From the NCBI GenBank assembly GCA_947496715.1, contig CANMDT010000007.1, positions 1-55,365 on the forward strand: 55,365 bases of DNA, in the 5' to 3' direction. The notes under the pieces were generated by a model. The model was not told the origin of the DNA. It worked only from the letters and a program-made list of their open reading frames with translations, and did no database searches. The position numbers and the translations under genes were made by a program. Position 1 is the stretch's first letter, and every line of letters starts with the position of its first letter. The DNA is from Myxococcales bacterium. GTDB lineage: Bacteria; Myxococcota_A; Bradymonadia; REDH01. Below, piece after piece: positions 39,703 to 55,365 of this stretch.

Positions 39703-40724
39703 TGCCGACCGTTCATCCGACCCTCGAGGCTCTCCGGAGCCATGACTATGCATCCGGTGGCATCTCGCGCGAGCTCGCGCTGGAGGCGACACGGCTCTCG
39801 GGTATCGACCTGTGGGATCTATACGCGCTGGCAAACCGGGTGCGGCACGAGCAGGTGGGCGACGAGGTCCACCTCTGCGGCATCATCAATGCCAAGTCGG
39901 GACACTGCCCCGAGGACTGCAAGTTCTGCGCGCAGTCCCGCCACTACGACACAGGCATCCAGACCTACCCGCTGCTCGACCCAATCGAGATGGAGATCGC
40001 GGCGGAGCGTGCAGCGCGCGAAGGCGCGGGCCGGTTCGGCATCGTGACCGCAACCAAAGCGCTCACCAGGGGCGCGTTCCTCGATACGGTGCTCGAGTCG
40101 GTGCGGCGCATCAAGGCCGAGGGCAAGGTGCAGCCCGATGCCTCGCTCGGCATCATCTACGAGCCCGAGATTGCCGTCATGCTCAAGGAGGCTGGTCTCG
40201 GTGAGTTCAACCACAACCTCGAGACGTCGCGGCGCTACTTCGGCGAGATCTGCACGACCCACAGCTACGACGAGCGCCTCAACACGCTGAAGTATCTGAA
40301 GGCGGCAGGGATTATGGTTTGCTCGGGCGGCATCTTCGGGATGGGCGAGAGCTGGGAAGACCGGGTCGACCTGGCGCTTGAGCTGCGCGGTGTAGGCGTT
40401 GACACCGTGCCGATGAATTTCCTGCACCGGATCGACGGCACGCCGCTCGAGAAGATGGAGCCGATGGAGCCGCTCGAGGTGCTCCACTGCATCGCGCTCT
40501 TCCGGCTGTTGCTGCCACAGATGGAGATCAAGGTAGCGGGCGGACGCGAGGTGAATCTGCGCAGCCTGCAGCCGCTTATGTTCTCGTCGGGGGCCAACTC
40601 GACGATGGTGGGAAACTACCTGACGACGCGCGGTTGGAACGCGGCAAAGGACCACGAGATGATCGCCGATCTGGGGCTGAGGGTGGCCTGCGAGTCGCCT
40701 GCTTCGGGTGCTGAGATTGCCTGA
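39702..40724 (+). CDS. bioB: Biotin synthase
   Basis: A 340-residue radical SAM enzyme that inserts sulfur into dethiobiotin. The cluster motif C-P-E-D-C-K-F-C uses Cys69, Cys73 and Cys76 for the [4Fe-4S] centre; the arginine and cysteines of the auxiliary [2Fe-2S] site are carried on later strands (G-I-I-Y-E-P-E, H-N-L-E-T-S, V-C-S-G-G-I-F-G-M-G-E, A-G-G-R-E). G-A-N-S-T-M-V-G-N-Y-L-T-T closes the barrel as usual. No other bio gene is in the window. It is coupled to pepP at its 5' end and overlapped by the lipoprotein gene at its 3' end. Confidence 0.95.
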   Translation: MPTVHPTLEALRSHDYASGGISRELALEATRLSGIDLWDLYALANRVRHEQVGDEVHLCGIINAKSGHCPEDCKFCAQSRHYDTGIQTYPLLDPIEMEIAAERAAREGAGRFGIVTATKALTRGAFLDTVLESVRRIKAEGKVQPDASLGIIYEPEIAVMLKEAGLGEFNHNLETSRRYFGEICTTHSYDERLNTLKYLKAAGIMVCSGGIFGMGESWEDRVDLALELRGVGVDTVPMNFLHRIDGTPLEKMEPMEPLEVLHCIALFRLLLPQMEIKVAGGREVNLRSLQPLMFSSGANSTMVGNYLTTRGWNAAKDHEMIADLGLRVACESPASGAEIA

Positions 40725-42180
40725 GTTTGGTCTCCGGGCGCTGCGATGTATGGCGGTCGCGGCGCTGCTCGCCGGCTGCGGCGGTCGTGACGCTGCAGTC
40801 AGCGAGGAAGAGCCCGTCGCGGCGCGCATAGATGTCTCCGCGGAGGCGGTTCAGCATGTGCTGGAGGGGGAGCTGGCGCGGTTCGGAAACAGGCGTGGCG
40901 ACCAGCTTGCGGCGCTCGAAAAGGCCGTGGCTGCGGCTAGCGAAGATGCCGGACTGCGGATGGCCTATGCGGAGGCGCTCTTCTTCTCCGACAAGCCGGA
41001 TGATGCGCGTCGGGAGCTGAAGATCGCGGGTGGTTTGGGTGCCGCTCCCTGGGAGCTGGCGCTGGTAGAGTTCCCCTATGTGCAGCGGAAGGGGAGCGTG
41101 CAGGCGACGGTTGCGCTGTTCTCCGCCGTGTCGTCCGAAGGGGCGCCGGAGCGCTTCTTTCAGCAGTGGCGCCAGGTAGCGGGCCGCGCGGGCGCCGATG
41201 CGGAGCGGGTCGCCTGCCATGCTTGGACGAAGGCCTATCCGCGCGCCGCGAACGGCTGGGGCTGCCTGGGAGAGGTGGAGCGGCGCGAGGGGCGCCATGA
41301 GCTGGCGGCGGGCTTCTACAAGCAGGCTGCAGAAGCCGGCTCAGAGGCCTACGCCGGTGAGCTGATGGGGCTCTTGTTGGAGCAGGGCAGCCTGGCAGAG
41401 TTGATGTCGGTCGCCGCGCCTGTCGCGGCGCGCTATCGCGAGTCGATTGCAGTGACCGTCGGCTTCGCGCAGCTCCAAGCGGTGGAGGCCCAGCGTGGGC
41501 CGGGATCGGCTTGTGAAACCCTGACAGCGCTCGCTGGACGCGTCGGCGGAAACGTCCGCCGCTACGCTGACGCGGTGTCGCGGGTGCGGGAGACTGCGCG
41601 GCCCGAGCTGCTCCGCTGTTTTGTGGCTGCAGCGCTCGCAACGCGAAGCCGCAACGAGGCGATGGTGCTGGCCTCGGCTGCGGCCTTTGAGGCGGCAGGT
41701 CTCTTCGACGATGCGCGACCGCTGCTGGAGCGTGTGATCGAGATCGACCCGTCGAACGCGCTGGCCCTCAACCAGCTCGGCTACAGCCTCGCCGAACGCA
41801 ACCTCGAACTGCCAAAGGCACTCGGCTATCTCGAACGGGCGCAACGGTTGCGGCCTGACGACGGCGGCATTCTCGATTCCCTGTCCTGGGTCTACTTCCG
41901 GATGGGACGGTTTGCGGAGGCGGAGCCGCTCGCGCGCCGCGCCATCGAGCTAGCGGGTGCGGGGGCTGTGCTGCTCGACCATCTCGGCGATATCCTTTGG
42001 GCGCTTGGCCAGAAGGAGGAGGCGATCGAGCAGTGGCGCATGGCCTACTGGAATGCCGGGGAGGGCGATGAGGATGTGCGCACGACGGTGCCTGAAAAGC
42101 TGGAGCGGGCGGGTGCACCACTCGAGGAGGGCGGTGAGGGCGACGACGAAGAGGGCTACGAGGAAGAGGGCGAGGAGTAG
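40708..42180 (+). CDS. TPR-repeat lipoprotein
   Basis: A protein of up to 490 residues. The signal ends in L-L-A-G-C, so it is a lipoprotein. The mature part is a solenoid of tetratricopeptide-like helices; the clearest copies lie toward the C-terminus (A-L-N-Q-L-G-Y-S-L-A-E, then L-S-W-V-Y-F-R-M-G-R-F-A-E-A, then L-G-D-I-L-W-A-L-G-Q-K-E-E-A). It ends in a strongly acidic Glu/Gly tail. Such lipoproteins scaffold envelope complexes; partner unknown. The start is uncertain: GTG at 40708 overlaps bioB, ATG at 40750 gives a minimal signal, and neither has a strong ribosome site. Confidence 0.8.
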   Translation: MLRLPEFGLRALRCMAVAALLAGCGGRDAAVSEEEPVAARIDVSAEAVQHVLEGELARFGNRRGDQLAALEKAVAAASEDAGLRMAYAEALFFSDKPDDARRELKIAGGLGAAPWELALVEFPYVQRKGSVQATVALFSAVSSEGAPERFFQQWRQVAGRAGADAERVACHAWTKAYPRAANGWGCLGEVERREGRHELAAGFYKQAAEAGSEAYAGELMGLLLEQGSLAELMSVAAPVAARYRESIAVTVGFAQLQAVEAQRGPGSACETLTALAGRVGGNVRRYADAVSRVRETARPELLRCFVAAALATRSRNEAMVLASAAAFEAAGLFDDARPLLERVIEIDPSNALALNQLGYSLAERNLELPKALGYLERAQRLRPDDGGILDSLSWVYFRMGRFAEAEPLARRAIELAGAGAVLLDHLGDILWALGQKEEAIEQWRMAYWNAGEGDEDVRTTVPEKLERAGAPLEEGGEGDDEEGYEEEGEE

Positions 42181-42336
42181 CGCGCCGAATACCTGCGACG
42201 AAACTTGTCGCGGAGGTCGATCAAGCGGTATCGTGGGGGCCTCGCCGAGTGGTCATTTGGAAGCATCGGCAGGGTCGGAGTAAGCTGTTCGTTGCCTAGT
42301 GGCGGATTTGCGTAGGTTTCGGGAGGTTGAGCGGAG

Positions 42337-45300
42337 ATGGTGATGTTCATGTTGGCGACAAATCCGGAGCAACGGGCTGCGAAGCGGGGTGTTTGCCTGT
42401 CGTCTGCGCGCCTGCAGTGTATGCTGATGTTGCTCCTGCTCCTGCTCGCGGCCTGCAGCGGCAGCAGCAAGAAGAAGCCCGCCGCCGACACGGGCGTCGA
42501 CGTTTCCGCAGATGCAACCGACACGGGCAACGACGCTGTGGGCGATGTGTTGGAGGATACCGAGACAGCTGACACCAGTGGCGGCTTCGATACGACCTCC
42601 GACACGACTTTCGTTGACCCCTGTGCTGATGTTGCAGTGGGCGCCTCCTGCGGCTGCGGCGGCGTGGTCCAGTGCGTGAGCGGCGAGGCGGCCTGCCGTG
42701 GCGCCTCGCGGACAAACGCCTGCGGCGGCTGTGCCGTGCTGCCGACGCAACCCGGGCGTGCATGCGCCTGTGACGGAACTGACCTCTCAGGCGCGTCGGT
42801 CTGTGACGGGGCGGACGCTCTCTCGTGCGACTGCAGTGGCATCCCGCGGAACAGCTGTGGTGGCCTCCGATCGCTCGCCGCGGAGCCCGGCACGGACTGC
42901 GGCAGCTGCGGCGGCGGGAGCTTTGTCTGCGATGGCGCAGAGGCAGTGCTCTGCAGCGGCGCGGACCTTCCGAACAGCTGCGGCGGCTGCGCCACACTCG
43001 ACAGCGCACCGGGCTCGGCCTGCGGCTGCGACGGACTCTGGCGCTGTGCCGGCGCCGACGCCGTACGGTGCAGCGATGTGAGCGCCAACGCCTGCGGTGG
43101 CTGCGGCCCGCTAGACAACGCGCTAGGCGAGGCCTGTGTGACGGAGTGCGGTCCGGGCACCTACACCTGCGATGGCGCAGGCGGGAGCAGCTGCTCGTCG
43201 CCCGCGCAGAACGCCTGCGGAGGCTGCACCACGTTGGCGGGCAGCCCGGGTGAGGCCTGCACGACGACCTGCGGCGTGGGCAGCTGGGCCTGTGACGGCA
43301 CCGAGACGGTGGCCTGCAGCGGCGACGCAGCGGTGAACGCCTGTGGCGGCTGCGCGGAGCTCTTGCAGGGCCCCGGCGTGGAGTGCGCCACTGCTTGTGG
43401 AACCGGCCTCTACCGTTGTGCGGAGGGGCTCGACGCAACCTACTGTGACGCGCCTGCCGTGAACGGTTGCGGCGGCTGCGCGCCGCTTGCGCAGGCGCCG
43501 GGCGTGAGCTGCGGAACGGCCTGTGGCGCCGGCAGCTACATCTGCGATGCAGGGCTGGAATCGACCCGATGCAGCGCCCCTGCGGAGAACGCCTGCGGCG
43601 GCTGCAATGACCTCTCCTTTGCGCCGGGTGAGGCCTGCAGCGGCGCCTGCGGAGCGGGGGTCTACGAGTGCGCCACGATCGGGCGGAGCACGACATGCTC
43701 TACGGCCTCTGCCAACGCCTGCGGCGGCTGCGGAACGCTCGCTGGCAGCCCCGGCACGCCGTGTGGCTGCGGCGAGTCGAACTGGACCTGTAGCGCCGAC
43801 GGTAGCGAGGTCACCTGTGCGGGCCGCGACGCCAACGCCTGCGGTGGTTGCGGTCTGCTCTCGGGCGCGCCCGGCGACAGCTGCGCAACGGGCTGCGGGG
43901 CGGGCACGCTGGTCTGCGACGCGGCATCGGGTGGCCTCCGCTGCTCGACGCCCGAGGTGAACGCCTGCGGCGGCTGCGGCCTGCTCGCCGGTGCGCCGGC
44001 TATATCCTGTGCGGTCGCCTGCGGTAGCGGAACCTGGAGCTGCTCCTCCGACGGCGCGGCAGTGGTCTGTCTCTCCGATCAACCGCAGCCGGGAACGCGC
44101 TGCGAGACGGCCTGCGAGGAGGGCACCTACAGCTGCTCCGCCGATGGTTTGACGGCTGTCTGCAGCGCGGCCCCAGCCAACGCCTGCGGCGGCTGCTCCG
44201 CGCTCACCGAGACCCCTGGCGGTGCCTGCGGCTGCGGCGGGGGAACCTGGGTCTGCTCCGGCGGCGGTCTCGCCTGTTCGGACGCGACTGCCAACGCCTG
44301 TGGCGGCTGCGGCGAGCTTGCGCAGCAGCCTGGCCAGAGCTGCGGCCTCTGCGGAACCGTGACCTGCAGCGACGATGGTGCAGCGGTCTTCTGCGACGAT
44401 CAGCCGCTCAACGCCTGCGGCGGTTGCGACACGCTCGGCGGCACCGTCGGCGCCTCCTGCGGCTGCGGCGGCGAGCTGGCCTGTGATGGGCAGAACGGGC
44501 TCGCCTGTGTCGGCACGGGAAGCAACAGTTGCGGCGGCTGTACTGCGCTTCCGCTCGAGCCTGGTGGCAGCTGTGGCTCCTGCGGGACCTTCGTTTGTCA
44601 GACCTCTGATGCGGTCGTCTGCGGCGATCCCGGCCGAAACAGCTGTGGCGGCTGCGGCATCCTCGACGCGGAGCCGGGCGGCAGCTGCGGCGCCTGTGGT
44701 GCGTGGGTCTGTGATGGCGCAGAGGCGGTGGCCTGCGACGACCCCGGCGCCAACGGTTGCGGCGGCTGCGCGCTGCTGCCCGACGACCCATTCACCACCT
44801 GCGGCCTCTGCGGCGTGAACCTCTGCAACGGCACCAACGATGTGGACTGCGTGGATAGCGGCCTCAACGCCTGCGGCGGCTGCACGCCGCTCGGTGCCGT
44901 GCCCGGCGCGGCCTGCGGAACAGGCTGCTCCGCCTGGGCCTGTTCGCCCGACAACGAGCAGCTCCTGTGCGAGCCGAGCATCACGAATGCCTGTGGCGGC
45001 TGCAGCATCCTCGATGGTTCGTCCGGAGAAGGCTGCGGCGTTTGTGGCGAGCTTACCTGTGCCTCGGACGGCACGCTGGTCTGCGACGATGCGGGCGCCA
45101 ACGCCTGCGGAGGCTGCGGTAACCTCGCCGCCGCGCCGGGCGACGCCTGCGCCGAAGAGGCCTGCGGAACCTACGCCTGCTCGCCTGATGGTGCCGGCCT
45201 CGTCTGCAACGCAGGCACGGTGAACAGCTGCGGCGGCTGCGAGCCGCTCGCACACGATGCGGGCGACGCCTGTGGCTGCAGTGGCACCTACTTCTGCACC

Positions 45301-46179
45301 TCGTCGGAGAGCCTCGTCTGCTCGGACGCCAGCACCAACGCCTGCGGCGGCTGCGGCGCGCTGCCCTCCACGCTCGCCCAGTCTTGCGGCAGCTGCGGCA
45401 CGGTGGTCTGCGACGGCGACAGCGGCGTCCTCTGCAGCGACCCGGGCCGTAACAGCTGCGGCGGCTGTAGCGCGCTGCCCGGCCTGCCCGGCGATGACTG
45501 CGGCGCCTGCGGAAGGCTGGTCTGCGACGGCGCCGAAGGGCTCCGCTGCGACGACTTCGCCGACAACGAGTGCGGTGGCTGCGGCCAGCTTCCGGGCCTT
45601 CTCGGCGACAACTGCGGCGCCTGCGGCAGCTGGGCCTGCAACGGTGCCGGCGACGGTATGTTCTGTGCTGGTGAGATCACCAATGCATGCGGCGGCTGCG
45701 GCCCGCTGCCCGTCACACTCGGCGACAGCTGCGGAAGCTGCGCCGGCAATGTCTGGGAGTGCCGGACGCTCACGGTCGACGGCGAGCGCCCGGGTGTGGA
45801 GTGCGGTGGCGTGAGCCTGAACGACTGCGGCGGCTGCGAGGCGATCGCGCCCGGCGAGCGGCCCGGAACGCCCTGCGGCGCCTGCGGCACCTTCACCTGC
45901 AGCGGCACCGCGGGCACCGCCTGCGCCGACCCCGGCCTCAACGAATGCGGCGGCTGCAACCGGCCCGGCTTCGCGCTCGGCGAGAGTTGCTCGGCCTGCG
46001 GCGAGGCCGGTGCTGGCGTCTGCGACGGAACCTTCCTCACCTGCTCCTCGCCGAGCCTCAACCTCTGCGGTGGTTGCTCACCGCTGGCGCTTCGGCCCGG
46101 CGACAGTTGCGGGAGCTGCGGAACGGTCGCATGCTTCGGTACAGAGAGCGCCGTCTGCATGGATCCGTGTAGCCCATGA
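42337..46179 (+). CDS. Giant lipoprotein of tandem six-cysteine repeats
   Basis: A 1280-residue lipoprotein. A long basic leader and Leu run end in the lipobox L-L-L-A-A-C (Cys40), followed by a Lys cluster and an Asp/Thr linker to about residue 95. The rest is built from units of about 38-42 residues that begin N-(A/S/G/E)-C-G-G-C and continue L-x4-P-G-x2-C-x2-C-G-x4-C-x6-8-C. I count 28 N-x-C-G-G openings; one has Leu for the last Cys (C-G-G-L) and one unit lacks the opening altogether. About six Cys per unit implies a long disulfide- or metal-stabilised rod on the cell surface. I know no named family. The downstream giant gene follows within 40 bp. Confidence 0.85.
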   Translation: MVMFMLATNPEQRAAKRGVCLSSARLQCMLMLLLLLLAACSGSSKKKPAADTGVDVSADATDTGNDAVGDVLEDTETADTSGGFDTTSDTTFVDPCADVAVGASCGCGGVVQCVSGEAACRGASRTNACGGCAVLPTQPGRACACDGTDLSGASVCDGADALSCDCSGIPRNSCGGLRSLAAEPGTDCGSCGGGSFVCDGAEAVLCSGADLPNSCGGCATLDSAPGSACGCDGLWRCAGADAVRCSDVSANACGGCGPLDNALGEACVTECGPGTYTCDGAGGSSCSSPAQNACGGCTTLAGSPGEACTTTCGVGSWACDGTETVACSGDAAVNACGGCAELLQGPGVECATACGTGLYRCAEGLDATYCDAPAVNGCGGCAPLAQAPGVSCGTACGAGSYICDAGLESTRCSAPAENACGGCNDLSFAPGEACSGACGAGVYECATIGRSTTCSTASANACGGCGTLAGSPGTPCGCGESNWTCSADGSEVTCAGRDANACGGCGLLSGAPGDSCATGCGAGTLVCDAASGGLRCSTPEVNACGGCGLLAGAPAISCAVACGSGTWSCSSDGAAVVCLSDQPQPGTRCETACEEGTYSCSADGLTAVCSAAPANACGGCSALTETPGGACGCGGGTWVCSGGGLACSDATANACGGCGELAQQPGQSCGLCGTVTCSDDGAAVFCDDQPLNACGGCDTLGGTVGASCGCGGELACDGQNGLACVGTGSNSCGGCTALPLEPGGSCGSCGTFVCQTSDAVVCGDPGRNSCGGCGILDAEPGGSCGACGAWVCDGAEAVACDDPGANGCGGCALLPDDPFTTCGLCGVNLCNGTNDVDCVDSGLNACGGCTPLGAVPGAACGTGCSAWACSPDNEQLLCEPSITNACGGCSILDGSSGEGCGVCGELTCASDGTLVCDDAGANACGGCGNLAAAPGDACAEEACGTYACSPDGAGLVCNAGTVNSCGGCEPLAHDAGDACGCSGTYFCTSSESLVCSDASTNACGGCGALPSTLAQSCGSCGTVVCDGDSGVLCSDPGRNSCGGCSALPGLPGDDCGACGRLVCDGAEGLRCDDFADNECGGCGQLPGLLGDNCGACGSWACNGAGDGMFCAGEITNACGGCGPLPVTLGDSCGSCAGNVWECRTLTVDGERPGVECGGVSLNDCGGCEAIAPGERPGTPCGACGTFTCSGTAGTACADPGLNECGGCNRPGFALGESCSACGEAGAGVCDGTFLTCSSPSLNLCGGCSPLALRPGDSCGSCGTVACFGTESAVCMDPCSP
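42715..46167 (+). repeat. In-gene tandem repeat array coding for N-x-C-G-G-C units
   Basis: About 28 consecutive degenerate copies of a 114-126 bp unit, best seen by the recurring AACGCCTGCGGCGGCTGC word at each unit start. Copies differ at many silent and coding positions, so the array is old and not a recent slippage product, although units around 44500-45500 look more alike than those near the 5' end. Unit length is always a multiple of three. Confidence 0.85.
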
Positions 46180-46217
46180 GCAACGCGCTCCGCCCGCCTT
46201 CCACGTTGAGGTCTGCC

Positions 46218-55343
<9,126 letters not shown>

Positions 55344-55365
55344 TCGTCGTGCAAGGTCGTCCGTC

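Noticed and set aside
42195-42211. Small hairpin (GCGAC/GTCGC) as a terminator after the TPR lipoprotein gene
   Set aside because: The stem is only 5 bp and no T-run follows.
43123-45255. 710-residue minus-strand open frame across the Cys repeats
   Set aside because: It is the antisense of the repeat array, giving Ala/Gly/Thr runs; the plus strand has a signal peptide and ordered Cys units.
42715-46167. CRISPR-like regular repeats
   Set aside because: Spacing is regular, but the repeats are degenerate, coding and in frame, with no unique spacers and no cas genes.

Overview
The window reads as a chromosomal segment of a GC-rich, Gram-negative bacterium of the Myxococcota / Bradymonadales type (former deltaproteobacteria). 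The assignment is an inference from gene content: many lipobox lipoproteins with Asp/Thr-rich linkers, formylglycine-enzyme-like (FGE) domains fused to PEGA repeats and to a Ser/Thr kinase, MopE-type C-D-G-x-D-N-D-C-D-G repeats, and a MYXO-CTERM-like C-terminus (Cys, hydrophobic helix, four Arg). I see no tRNA, rRNA, CRISPR array, transposase or integrase. Coding density is very high, with many ATGA/TGATG overlaps.

Layout. 1-2468: tail of a short-chain dehydrogenase and a secreted PEGA-FGE protein. 2469-4102: a small accessory patch with a palindromic interspersed element, a nucleotidyltransferase overlapped by a small upstream gene, and a Uma2-family protein. 4188-10815: an HD phosphohydrolase with an unknown partner, hemerythrin-like protein, Cys-rich lipoprotein, fatty acid hydroxylase, rhodanese and another lipoprotein. 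10932-16481: putrescine synthesis (aguB-aguA), a kinase-FGE receptor, an orphan glutamine amidotransferase and a small membrane protein. 16614-23037: FtsK, a SprT-DUF2786 fusion, a mannose-isomerase-like cupin and a GGDEF-EAL protein. 23206-28623: MTA phosphorylase, PKD lipoprotein, rubredoxin-like protein, RNase J, and a GMC oxidoreductase with a membrane partner. 28633-36977 (minus strand): a 1923-residue helicase downstream of cdd and pnp, then a DUF1636 protein and an SDR. 37009-42180: a glycosyltransferase, then pepP-bioB-TPR lipoprotein. 42337-55343: two giant surface genes, one a lipoprotein of about 28 six-cysteine units, the other a roughly 3040-residue FN3/LamG/MopE protein.

Most promising for novelty. 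(i) The helicase at 28633-34404 joins an M48-like metallopeptidase domain whose catalytic Glu is Gln, a TerB-like segment, a DUF4011-like domain, an SF1 helicase and a degenerate Vsr/MTES-type nuclease domain. It resembles Hhe-type (DUF4011-helicase-Vsr) antiphage proteins, but both terminal enzyme domains look dead. (ii) The Cys-rich repeat lipoprotein plus the giant protein that may carry both a lipoprotein signal and a MYXO-CTERM-like tail. These are readings by eye; no database search was run.
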